A stretch of DNA of 64,000 nucleotides. Origin: Psychrobacter sp. Ps6. Its GTDB lineage: Bacteria > Pseudomonadota > Gammaproteobacteria > Pseudomonadales > Moraxellaceae. A program made the translations under genes and the position numbers. Below, piece after piece: positions 36,299 to 44,733 of the stretch. The DNA lies in the NCBI RefSeq assembly GCF_022129235.1, contig NZ_JADQAI010000009.1, positions 91,723-155,722 on the forward strand. Reading direction: 5' to 3'. Position 1 is the stretch's first letter; every line of letters starts with the position of its first letter. Under the pieces are notes generated by a model. That model was not told the DNA's origin and ran no database searches. It saw nothing but the letters and a program-made list of their open reading frames with translations.

Positions 36299-37390
36299 CT
36301 ATAGATTTAGCATATCTTGGTGTTTCCATTGCTGTACTTTTACTTGCGCCTCAAATGCAGTCAGACTGTCATCAATGATACTCGAAATCAATGTATCAAG
36401 CGCAGTATTATCGGTATCTATTTGGGCGATACCACTGGCAATAGCGACCATCAATGAGTCGAGGCGCTCAGGGTCAAGCAGGCGCTTATTTAACGCATAA
36501 ACAACATTTTCACCAATATTATGTCCGACATGCTGTAGCTGCGATTCAATCAAATGACCAGCGATGGGTATCATACGCAAATAGCGTCGTAGCTCAGGGG
36601 TATTGGCTAAGCCTTCTTCAATGGCGTTGCCCATGTCGCTAGCCAACATGCTACCGCCACCTGATGAGGCAGTTAGCTCCTGCAATTTTGGCGCAAGCTC
36701 GGAGCGAAGGATAGATAATACGGCCGCTTCAATCTCGGCACGGTTACGTGTGATGGCTGATTCAATGAATGATTTGTGCGTTTCAGGATTGGTCAATTCC
36801 TGTCTAAAGTTTTGGATGGTCGTTAAGATGACACGATCCGACAGCTCTTCTAGTAGTAGGTCAATATAGAACTTGATGCGGTTGATCCATAGCTGCGGTA
36901 GTACTTGATAGCCAAGCTGGTACAACCGACGCCCGATAACGACTGCCCTAAACAACCGTAACAAACGCAGTTGCGGAAAACAGCCCAAGACTTCATACCA
37001 ATGGACAAAAGGGAAGAAAAACCAGCGATAGTAAACTTTTTCTTTGATTGCAATCGCCCAGCGTAACAGCAGCTCACCAACCAAAAATATAGTAAAAAAC
37101 CCACCAGCGGTACGTAACGGCTCATGCAGGGTAGCCTGATACCAACTTAGCCCTTCGCTGACTGATAGCCATTGTGCAGCATTACGACTAAAATCGCTCA
37201 TCAGTACCGCGTCAATACTGATCAGTAATAAATCAATACTGATGGCGATGATCATTACGATGTCGTAAGTGAGCTTTAAGCGACTTGGCTGCGGGCGATC
37301 CGGTCTTGGCGGCTCACTGGTTGCAAGATGAGGCGAAACCGGTGCGGTCGCAAGAGGCGGGCTAGGAGGAGGAGAGGCGGGCACGGTCAT
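36299..37390 (-). CDS. Membrane protein with voltage-sensor-like helices, ion-transporter-like
   Basis: A 363-residue protein I cannot name firmly. After a Pro-rich N-terminal 35 residues there are about three to four hydrophobic helices (DIVMIIAISIDLLLISIDAV, AGGFFTIFLVGELLLRWAI, and RWFFFPFVHWYEVLGCF). They are followed by an S4-like stretch, LRLLRLFRAVVIGRRLY, with regularly spaced Arg. No pore loop or selectivity filter follows. The rest (about 165-363) is helical and probably cytoplasmic. This looks like a voltage-sensor module joined to a helical domain. It lies 76 bases from minC on the same strand. Confidence 0.6.
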   Translation of the reverse strand: MTVPASPPPSPPLATAPVSPHLATSEPPRPDRPQPSRLKLTYDIVMIIAISIDLLLISIDAVLMSDFSRNAAQWLSVSEGLSWYQATLHEPLRTAGGFFTIFLVGELLLRWAIAIKEKVYYRWFFFPFVHWYEVLGCFPQLRLLRLFRAVVIGRRLYQLGYQVLPQLWINRIKFYIDLLLEELSDRVILTTIQNFRQELTNPETHKSFIESAITRNRAEIEAAVLSILRSELAPKLQELTASSGGGSMLASDMGNAIEEGLANTPELRRYLRMIPIAGHLIESQLQHVGHNIGENVVYALNKRLLDPERLDSLMVAIASGIAQIDTDNTALDTLISSIIDDSLTAFEAQVKVQQWKHQDMLNL

Positions 37391-37556
37391 ACCTTATTAA
37401 GTGATAAATGGTACAAAAAATGAGTAAATTTCTAATGAGTATTCAAAAATAACCATCGAAAATTTATGAGTTCATGATTAGTCACATTATCAATGAATAA
37501 GGTTAAAAAACAACCCATCTGCGATTAAAATTTACGCATAATAATTTATAACCTAT

Positions 37557-37587
37557 AAAGCGAGCATCGCAAATAATATGCTCGCTT
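37557..37587 (-). terminator. Possible terminator downstream of the acyltransferase gene
   Basis: A stem aagcgagcat/atgctcgctt separated by 10 bases lies about 100 bases past the acyltransferase stop. The T-run on the minus strand is weak, so this could be an imperfect terminator or another hairpin. Confidence 0.4.
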
Positions 37588-37688
37588 ATTATTATCAGTA
37601 TTTTTTTGGTCGATTACTCCATAACTTATTGCGAATACTACCTGCCTTCATAACGTATTTAATGCTTTATATTAAAGGGAGCGCTTTA

Positions 37689-38669
37689 TCAAATGTCTTG
37701 AGCCTTAGCCTTAGCGCTGGTTTCAGGGCTTGTCTCAAAATCAGCCAGCATGTCGGTGATACGCTGATCTTTTTGACGCCAGATGTGTTCAACCCAATCA
37801 AACATTTGCGCTTTTATTTCTTCATCATTTTCATAGCCGCCTTGCTTAATTCCCTCAAACAACGCATCTGGTATATCGATATATCTTAGGTCCACACCCA
37901 GACGTTTGATATTGCCTTTCCACAGATCGCTATAGCTTGGTACGCCATCAGGATAGACGATGGTCACATCCAGTATGCCATCGATATCCTCGCCTAAGGC
38001 GTTAATCGCAAGGGATAAGCCGCCTGCTCGTGGTTTTAGCAAGTGCGTATAAGGAGACTGCTGTTTGGCATGTTTGGCCTTGGTAAAGCGGGTACCTTCT
38101 AGATAGTTTAGTAAAGTGAATGGCTTGTCTTTTAAAAGGGCACAGGCACGCTTGGCCTCTTCGATATCTTTGCCTTTGAGTGCAGGGTTTTTGGCGATGG
38201 CTTCTTTGGAATGCCTGCGCATCATGGGGAAGTCTAAAAAGTAAAAAGCTTGCCCAACGATAGGAATATAGATCAGCTCAAACTTAGTAAAGAAACGCGT
38301 TAGGGGCAGGCGCTTTTCGCCAATGTATTGCACGATGCTGGTATCGACCCAAGATTGATGGTTGCTGACCAGAAGGTATTTACCATCGATACGAATATCA
38401 TCTGGTAAGCTGATACGCCAGTCTTTACGAGGCAGCATGTCATCGATTAGGGCGCTATTGCTGCTGATCCAATAAGTCGCAATTTTGATGACCGCTTTAT
38501 CTGCGATAGGCGCACCCGTGATGACCTTGCCGACACCCATTAACCACAAAGGAATACTACCACCAAAGCTATTGGCTGCAATGACGCTTGTTGCTGTGGC
38601 CAAAGAAACAGCTTTGCCTAGTTTAGGCGTGCTTTTATGCAGGTTTCGAATGGTGGATGTCAGTCGCAT
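37689..38669 (-). CDS. PlsC-type acyltransferase (YihG-like)
   Basis: A 326-residue membrane-associated acyltransferase. The catalytic HX4D motif is NHQSWVD and the acceptor-binding EGTR is in NYLEGTRF; the following PRAGGLSLAI block is also conserved. One to two hydrophobic stretches near the N-terminus (residues about 20-55) anchor it. YihG-like enzymes act on lysophosphatidic acid, with a role in acyl chain composition. AAGGAT lies just before the ATG. The C-terminal tail is polar (SPETSAKAKAQDI). Confidence 0.88.
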   Translation of the reverse strand: MRLTSTIRNLHKSTPKLGKAVSLATATSVIAANSFGGSIPLWLMGVGKVITGAPIADKAVIKIATYWISSNSALIDDMLPRKDWRISLPDDIRIDGKYLLVSNHQSWVDTSIVQYIGEKRLPLTRFFTKFELIYIPIVGQAFYFLDFPMMRRHSKEAIAKNPALKGKDIEEAKRACALLKDKPFTLLNYLEGTRFTKAKHAKQQSPYTHLLKPRAGGLSLAINALGEDIDGILDVTIVYPDGVPSYSDLWKGNIKRLGVDLRYIDIPDALFEGIKQGGYENDEEIKAQMFDWVEHIWRQKDQRITDMLADFETSPETSAKAKAQDI

Positions 38670-39119
38670 GCTTGATCCTTTTGGTTCCGTTTAATTAATA
38701 AGTAAGCCATATATTTCACAAGTCGATGTGTTCAAATATTGCCAAAACTGCTCATATGATTGATGATCAATAATCTAGTGGACTAAGCGCTAATCATAGA
38801 AGCGTTGCTGGTTAATCCCTGATACAGCGGTCATTTGACGATGAGAAATTTGGCCACATAATTTTAGCAGAAACGTTTCGCAGTGTACGAGTGTAAACGT
38901 GACTAGTGATAACAAGGAACAGGTATTGAATAGTTTAAATGCTAAGAAATACCGTAAAGTTAATCTGCACTTCTCATACATAGGTGTGACAAAATATTAC
39001 ACAGAGTTAGATTGTAATTGCCATAATAATGACGAAAGTAAATAAGTATTTAATAAGATTAACGGACAATCTTGATAAAGCACGATTTATAATATTTTTA
39101 AACTTATAGAGGAAATATC
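38670..39119. other. Gene-free divergent region between the acyltransferase and OmpA-like genes
   Basis: About 450 bases without a credible gene; a 63-codon minus-strand frame (38790-38981) has no family likeness. It must contain the divergent promoters for both neighbours. AGAGGAAA lies just ahead of the OmpA-like gene. No other clear site was seen. Confidence 0.6.
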
Positions 39120-39776
39120 ATGCGTAATACATTATTAATTGCAGCAGTAGCATCAGGTCTAGCACTTAGCGGTTGTACGACTGATCCAAACACTGGACAG
39201 CAACGCTTGAACAAAGCGGCTCTAGGCGGTTTGGTTGGTGCAGCAGGTGGCGCAACTATCTCAAAAGCAACAGGCGGCGACAAAACTGGCCGTGATGCTG
39301 CTATTGGTGCTGCATTGGGTGCTGGCGTTGGTTACTACATGGAGCGTCAAGCTCGTCAGCTTGAGCAGCAAATGGCTGGTACAGGCGTGACTGTGAACCA
39401 AAACCCAACCACTGGTAACATTGATCTTGTTATGCCAGGTAGCATCACTTTCTCGTTTGATGATGCAACACTCAATTCATCATTCAAGCCAACGCTAGAC
39501 AAGCTTGCTTCAACCATGAATCAGTATAACCAGAACACAATTACGATTGCTGGTCACACTGACAGCCAAGGTTCAGCCTCATATAACATGGGTCTGTCAC
39601 GTGACCGTGCTTACTCAGTTGCTAACTACCTAACCGCTCGCGGTGTTGCTGCTAACCGCGTTAACGTAGTTGCTTATGGCGAGTCACGTCCAGTTGCTAC
39701 TAATAATACTGAATCTGGTCGTCAGCAAAACCGCCGTGTTGAGTTAACGGTTAATGCACCACAAAGCGTAAACTAA
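39120..39776 (+). CDS. OmpA-family peptidoglycan-binding lipoprotein (YiaD-like)
   Basis: A 218-residue outer-membrane lipoprotein. The signal peptide ends in LALSGC (Cys19). A glycine-zipper segment follows (AALGGLVGAAGGATISKATGGDKTGRDAAIGAALGAGVGYYMERQ, residues about 37-85). The C-terminal OmpA domain (about 110-212) has FSFDDATLNSSFKPTL, IAGHTDSQGSASYNMGLSRDRA and GRQQNRRVELTV, which bind diaminopimelate in peptidoglycan. Codons look highly biased, which may mean strong expression. AGAGGAAA precedes the ATG. Confidence 0.93.
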   Translation: MRNTLLIAAVASGLALSGCTTDPNTGQQRLNKAALGGLVGAAGGATISKATGGDKTGRDAAIGAALGAGVGYYMERQARQLEQQMAGTGVTVNQNPTTGNIDLVMPGSITFSFDDATLNSSFKPTLDKLASTMNQYNQNTITIAGHTDSQGSASYNMGLSRDRAYSVANYLTARGVAANRVNVVAYGESRPVATNNTESGRQQNRRVELTVNAPQSVN

Positions 39777-39834
39777 TTTACAGTTTTATATAGTTATCTG
39801 ATAGGTGCGAATGATTTTTCAGTACTTATCTAGC

Positions 39835-39867
39835 AAAAAGAGTCAGCAATATGCTGGCTCTTTTTTT
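39835..39867 (+). terminator. Terminator after the OmpA-like gene
   Basis: An 8-base stem with one G-U pair (gagtcagc/gctggctc), a 5-base loop and a T7 run, about 60 bases after the stop. Confidence 0.88.
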
Positions 39868-39988
39868 ATGTGCTAAATTTTCATTCATCAAACTAGATAG
39901 TCAGGAGAGTGCGAGTATAATGTCTGCTATCTCAAACAGAATAGTGCTCGTTTAGCGCTTGAGAACATTTTATAAAATCATCATAAAG

Positions 39989-40036
39989 ATTAATGATTAT
40001 TAATATAAAATTAAGTATTGATAATGATTATCAATA
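39989..40036 (+). promoter_or_regulatory. Fur box region upstream of the imelysin cluster
   Basis: A perfect 21-base palindrome at 40016-40036 (10-base arms tattgataat/attatcaata around one G) matches the Fur consensus closely. A weaker site, attaat-4-attaat, lies 12 bases before it at 39989-40004. Both lie 170-210 bases ahead of the first imelysin gene, suiting iron-dependent repression. The spacing suggests that the promoter is near and the leader is long. Confidence 0.8.
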
Positions 40037-40202
40037 ACACTATAATTTGTTAGTGTTTTATTACTGAATAGTTACAAGCTTGATAATATGCGATAAGCAT
40101 AGATATACGAGATCAAATCAGCTGATTAAGGCGTGATTTGATAATCGATATGATGGAAGCCATTTAACCAAAACGAATTTTGCTATCTCTTTGAGGATTT
40201 GT

Positions 40203-41660
40203 ATGACGATTACCACAGAAACACGCCGTAAGATTTTACCAACTACTTTAGCTGTTGCACTTGCAGGATTGTTAATGGTATCGGGCTGTACCAAAAAAAC
40301 CGAAGAAGACACTGCTGCTACTGAGACGCAGACAGAGGTTGTAAGCACAGAAATGGGCGATAACACAGAGATGTCAGCTGCCGAAAAAGCACATATCGAC
40401 AGACTGGCTGTTAGCTATGCCAATATGGCTCACGCTGCTTACAAAGACTCGTTAGATACCGCCAAAGAATTACAGAAAGCGGTAGATACGTACGTTGCGA
40501 CGCCAACACAAGCCAACCTTGATGCGGCAAAAGCTGCCTACAAAGCAGCGCGCCAGCCGTATTCGCAAACCGAGATTTTCCGTTTTGATGAAGGGTTCGT
40601 GACTGCAAATGATAAGCGCGCTATCAACAGCATCGATAGCTGGGAAGGTCAGATCAATGCTTGGCCATTAGATGAGGCGCTCATTGACTATGTTAGTGAT
40701 GATTATGAAGGCGAATACAACAGTCAAGAAAATATCATCAACAGTGATAGCGTGACAGTCGGTAGTATCAATCAAGACACCAGTACGATTACATCTGAGC
40801 TGCTTGCAGAAATGAACGAGATCGGTGGTAGTGAAGCCAATGTCACGACTGGCTACCATGCGATTGAGTTTATGCTATGGGGTCAAGATACCAATGGCGT
40901 AAAAGAAGGCGCGGGTAATCGTCCAGTCACCGATTACGCTACTGACGCGGGACAATGTACCAGCGGGGATACGGTCAATGAAGATGCCAGTATTTGTGAG
41001 CGTCGTGGTGAGTTTCTAAAAGCCGCCACTCAATTATTAGTGGATGATTTGACGGCGATGGAGGCACAGTGGCAGCCTGATGCCGAAAACACCTTACGCA
41101 GTGATTTGCTAGCGCGTAAATATGACAATGGCTTGCGTCAGATTATGTACCAAATGGGCAGTTTAGCATTGGGCGAGTTGGCTTCTGAGCGTATGCAGGT
41201 CGCTTTTGTCACCGGGTCTACCGAAGATGAGCATGAATGCTTTAGTGACTTGACGCATCTGAGCTATGCCAATAATGCCCGCGGTATCCAAAATGTCTTT
41301 AATGGTAGCTACCAGACAGTTGCTGGTAAAGCAGTCGGTGGCTATGGCATTAAAGACTATCTCGTTGACAGCGGTCATGTAGAGGAAGCTGACAAATTGG
41401 CCGCTGACTTTAGCAAAGTCGAAGGTGCATTCAACGTCATGGTTGAAAAGGGCGAGAAAGAAGGGATTAAGATTGACCAAATGATCGCAACGGTTGGTCA
41501 AGCAAGTCAAGAAGGCGTTTCTGCTGAAGAACAAAATATCCGTCGCGGCTGGGTAGAAGCAGGTATTAATAGCTTGCAAGAACTGACCGCTGGTATCGAA
41601 AATGCCGCAAAAGCTGTTGGTATTGATAATCTTGATGCAGACGCAGGGTCACAGTTTTAA
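40203..41660 (+). CDS. Imelysin-family (peptidase M75-like) iron-regulated lipoprotein
   Basis: A 485-residue lipoprotein; signal peptide ends LLMVSGC (Cys29). It is built from two imelysin-type helical bundles. The conserved GxHxxE motif is seen as GYHAIEFMLWGQD; the family uses this His/Glu for metal or as a remnant of a protease site. RPVTDYATD and RGEFLKAATQLLVDDL are family stretches. Such proteins (IrpA-like) are iron-regulated periplasmic proteins with a proposed role in iron uptake, though the mechanism is not settled. The ATG at 40203 follows GAGGA; the earlier TTG is not needed. Fur boxes lie upstream. It heads a four-gene cluster. Confidence 0.92.
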   Translation: MTITTETRRKILPTTLAVALAGLLMVSGCTKKTEEDTAATETQTEVVSTEMGDNTEMSAAEKAHIDRLAVSYANMAHAAYKDSLDTAKELQKAVDTYVATPTQANLDAAKAAYKAARQPYSQTEIFRFDEGFVTANDKRAINSIDSWEGQINAWPLDEALIDYVSDDYEGEYNSQENIINSDSVTVGSINQDTSTITSELLAEMNEIGGSEANVTTGYHAIEFMLWGQDTNGVKEGAGNRPVTDYATDAGQCTSGDTVNEDASICERRGEFLKAATQLLVDDLTAMEAQWQPDAENTLRSDLLARKYDNGLRQIMYQMGSLALGELASERMQVAFVTGSTEDEHECFSDLTHLSYANNARGIQNVFNGSYQTVAGKAVGGYGIKDYLVDSGHVEEADKLAADFSKVEGAFNVMVEKGEKEGIKIDQMIATVGQASQEGVSAEEQNIRRGWVEAGINSLQELTAGIENAAKAVGIDNLDADAGSQF

Positions 41661-41748
41661 GGGTTGAATGTCATAGATACGTTGTGGATTATGATTGGCA
41701 ACGTATTTTTAGAATCATCAAAAAAGGCCGATAGGTCCGAACCAAAAG

Positions 41749-41782
41749 GTCGATGACAGTCTATGATATGATTGTCATCGAC
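41749..41782 (+). other. Hairpin between the imelysin and di-haem oxidoreductase genes
   Basis: A perfect 10-base stem gtcgatgaca/tgtcatcgac with a 14-base loop in the 161-base gap, 40 bases ahead of the next ATG. There is no T-run. It may be an mRNA processing or stability element that sets the ratio of the two products. Confidence 0.5.
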
Positions 41783-41821
41783 TTTCATGGTTCTACTCTA
41801 AAACCAAGGCGCTCAATTACT

Positions 41822-43471
41822 ATGAAAGCCATTTATACCAAATCCTCTGCATATCTTTTCTCTTCTAGCGCCATACAAAACCTGCCATCCAAACTTGCAC
41901 TTATGATGATAGGTACGGTGGCACTAAGCGCATGCCAACCGGCTGATAGCGTGTCGAATGAGAACTCGGATAATGAGAGCACTATAAGCACCAGTGAAAA
42001 AAACCAACCGCTAACCTCTGAACGTGCCGAAAGTATCGAAGCACTGGCTGGCGTGCCGATGCAGCAACTGGTCAGCTTTGATCCTCAAGAGATCAAGCAG
42101 GGTGGCGATTCTGGTATTAGTATTACCAGTGCTGAAAGCTACTCTAAGCCTTCATCGAACCTGACAGCCTCGCGTAAGGGCTCGTTTTTTATTGGTAATG
42201 CATTCTTTAAGCAGCCTTGGGTGGTCGCTCCTGCCAGTACCGACAGTCGAGATGGACTTGGTGCGCTATTCAATGTGGCGGCTTGTCAGTCTTGCCATGT
42301 AAAAGATGGTCGTGGTCATGCCCCCATGACTGCCGATGATGACGCGGACAGTTTATTGCTTCGTCTATCGATGCCAGCAACGACGGATGAGCAGCGACAA
42401 CAGCTACAGGACTCGCTGATTGAAAAGGTCGTCCACCCCATGTATGGCGGACAATTGCAAGACCGCGGTATTCAAGGTGTCCCTGCTGAAGCCAGAATTG
42501 TAGTGCAGTGGACAGATAAGCCAGTCACCTTTGCTGATGGGCATGTTGAGACGCTGCGTGCGCCAACCTTTAATCTGACCAACCCTGGTTATGGCGCTTT
42601 TGACGACGCGATGATGGTATCACCTCGCGTTGCACTGCCTATGATTGGGCTTGGGCTGCTAGAGCAAATACCTGATGATGATATTAAAAAACAAGCTAGC
42701 GATAGTAGTAATAGCGACATTAGTGGTAAGTTCAATTGGGTAATGGATCCACAGACTGGCAAACGTGCGCTTGGACGTTTTGGCTGGAAAGCCGGTCAAA
42801 CCAAACTGATTACCCAAAATCAAAGTGCCTTTAACGAAGACATGGGTTTGACGTCAAACATTCGTCCTCATGAGTCCTGCATGCCGACTCAGACCGCATG
42901 CTTAAATGCGACAACAGGCGCTGATGAGCAAGGCAATGGCAAACCACCTGTGGAAGTGAATGATGATGTTGCCAAGTTTGTGGAGTTTTATACCCGTAAC
43001 TTAGCAGTGCCGCACCGCCGCAATGCCGATGATAAGCTTGTGCTGGCGGGCAAAAAACGGTTTTATGACATGGGCTGTCAAAGCTGCCATACGCCAAGAT
43101 ATCAGTTGCCAAAAACTGACGATGATCATCTTGAGCAGCATGGACAAGTGATTTATCCTTATACCGATTTATTGCTGCACGACATGGGTGATGCTCTCGC
43201 TGATCGTACCATCGCGGGTAAGCTACCACCAAAAGACGCTCAAGTTGAGTTTTTAGCCAATTCTTATGAATGGCGCACGCCCGCACTTTGGGGCGTGGGA
43301 CTTGCGCAAACGGTTGATCCACAAGCGACGTTTTTACATGATGGACGCGCTCGTACGCTGATGGAAGCGGTTCTTTGGCACGGCGGAGAAGCCGAAAAGC
43401 AACAGCAACAAGTATTGAAATTAGACAAGCAAGGTCGCGCCGAGCTAAATGCGTTTCTAAAGTCGCTATAA
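41822..43471 (+). CDS. Di-haem c-type oxidoreductase (DUF1111, 'thiol oxidoreductase')
   Basis: A 549-residue periplasmic lipoprotein with lipobox ALSAC (Cys38). It has two CxxCH haem sites: CQSCH at residues 155-159 and again at 419-423. The SRKGSFFIGNAFFKQPWVVAPAST and LLHDMGDALADR stretches and a late HDGRARTLMEAVLWHGGEA are typical of DUF1111. The often-used name 'thiol oxidoreductase' is not proven biochemically. It lies between two imelysin genes, so it probably acts on redox state of iron in the same pathway. The ATG at 41822 gives a proper signal peptide; longer frames do not. It depends on cytochrome c maturation (ccm genes). Confidence 0.9.
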   Translation: MKAIYTKSSAYLFSSSAIQNLPSKLALMMIGTVALSACQPADSVSNENSDNESTISTSEKNQPLTSERAESIEALAGVPMQQLVSFDPQEIKQGGDSGISITSAESYSKPSSNLTASRKGSFFIGNAFFKQPWVVAPASTDSRDGLGALFNVAACQSCHVKDGRGHAPMTADDDADSLLLRLSMPATTDEQRQQLQDSLIEKVVHPMYGGQLQDRGIQGVPAEARIVVQWTDKPVTFADGHVETLRAPTFNLTNPGYGAFDDAMMVSPRVALPMIGLGLLEQIPDDDIKKQASDSSNSDISGKFNWVMDPQTGKRALGRFGWKAGQTKLITQNQSAFNEDMGLTSNIRPHESCMPTQTACLNATTGADEQGNGKPPVEVNDDVAKFVEFYTRNLAVPHRRNADDKLVLAGKKRFYDMGCQSCHTPRYQLPKTDDDHLEQHGQVIYPYTDLLLHDMGDALADRTIAGKLPPKDAQVEFLANSYEWRTPALWGVGLAQTVDPQATFLHDGRARTLMEAVLWHGGEAEKQQQQVLKLDKQGRAELNAFLKSL

Positions 43472-43554
43472 TAAGGTCACTGTAATACAGTCACTATTAG
43501 AAGGTCAGCATAAAAACGCTATAAATTACTACTTATAACATTACCGAGAAATCT

Positions 43555-44706
43555 ATGAAAATAAATCACGCTTTGGCGATGGCGCTATCTGCATTGAGTG
43601 CCGGGCTGCTGATCAGCTGTGTTAAACCTGCGGACGACAATAAATCTGCAGAAGTGGATAGTCAAGAAGTTGCACAGAATAACTCGACTACTGACAGCTC
43701 AGTAGAAAGCAGTAAGGAAAGCACTGCGCAGATCGTTGCGGTAGATATCAGCCCTGAAACCCAAAAAACGTATTTGACGCATGTGGCAGATGATATCGTG
43801 ATTCCTGCGTATGCTGATGCAGCAAAGCAAAGTGATCTGTTAAATGAATTGGCGCAAAAACATTGTCAGCAAGCACCAGTCAGCGGCGCTGAGCTACAAG
43901 CATTACGTGCGCAGTGGCTAGTATTGGCACAAGCATGGTCGAGTGCTGAGATGATTAATTTTGGTCCTGCGACTGCCAGTATGAGCAATCTGTACATCAA
44001 TTACTATCCTGATGAGCGCGGACTCGTACATAGCGGCGTGGCTGATTTGATTGCTGCCAATCCAAAGCTAACGCCAGAGCAGCTCGCGGGCGAGAGCGCT
44101 ATCGTGCAAGGCGTACCAGGATTGGAAGAAGCCTTGTTTGCCAATGATAGTTTAGACGCTGGTCAGTGTGCTTATGTGATTAGTGCGAGTAGTGCCTTGA
44201 GCACACGCCTAAAAGACATCGAGAAAAACTGGCAGCAAAACGCGACTGATTTATTGGCGATAGATCAAACAGCAGAGAGCGATAGGGGCTTAAATCAGTG
44301 GATCAACTCTCTACTGTCATTGGTTGAGACCATGAAGTCTAACGCCATTGACCAGCCACTCGGTCTGACGGGTAAAGCAAAAGGTCATTTGCCAGCGGCT
44401 ACTGCTGGTCAAAGCCGTGCTATTATCAATGCGAAACTAGACGCCATCAATAAAGCCATGACGGATCCTGTATTGACGGCGATACTTAATAGCAATGATG
44501 ATAGCACAGTCGCTAATAATCTATCGACGGCACTGGCTGACACAACGACCCTCTTGGCACAAATGCCAGAAGATTTATCAGCCGCAAATAAAGACGATCA
44601 GCAGGCGCTATATGACCATCTCACTACCGTCACTCGCTTGATTAAACGCGAGCTAATTCCAGCACTCGGTATCCGTGTGGGCTTTAATAGCACCGATGGC
44701 GATTAA
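43555..44706 (+). CDS. Second imelysin-family lipoprotein
   Basis: A 383-residue lipoprotein (lipobox LLISC, Cys22), a paralogue type distinct from the first imelysin. It has an acidic, Ser-rich linker (residues about 25-65) and then a helical imelysin bundle: LVLAQAWSSAEMINFGPA, GVPGLEEALFAND (at the place of the GxHxxE motif), RAIINAKLDAINKAM. The His of GxHxxE is replaced by a GVPGLE context, so the metal site may be altered. Gene order and the 83-base gap to the di-haem gene suggest one operon. Confidence 0.88.
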   Translation: MKINHALAMALSALSAGLLISCVKPADDNKSAEVDSQEVAQNNSTTDSSVESSKESTAQIVAVDISPETQKTYLTHVADDIVIPAYADAAKQSDLLNELAQKHCQQAPVSGAELQALRAQWLVLAQAWSSAEMINFGPATASMSNLYINYYPDERGLVHSGVADLIAANPKLTPEQLAGESAIVQGVPGLEEALFANDSLDAGQCAYVISASSALSTRLKDIEKNWQQNATDLLAIDQTAESDRGLNQWINSLLSLVETMKSNAIDQPLGLTGKAKGHLPAATAGQSRAIINAKLDAINKAMTDPVLTAILNSNDDSTVANNLSTALADTTTLLAQMPEDLSAANKDDQQALYDHLTTVTRLIKRELIPALGIRVGFNSTDGD

Positions 44707-44733
44707 GTGATGTTTATTACTAAAGGCAATACG

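Noticed and set aside
41163..41579. 138-codon minus-strand frame
   Set aside because: Antisense to the first imelysin gene, no supporting signal.
42831..43322. 163-codon minus-strand frame
   Set aside because: Antisense to the di-haem gene and has no domain-like pattern.
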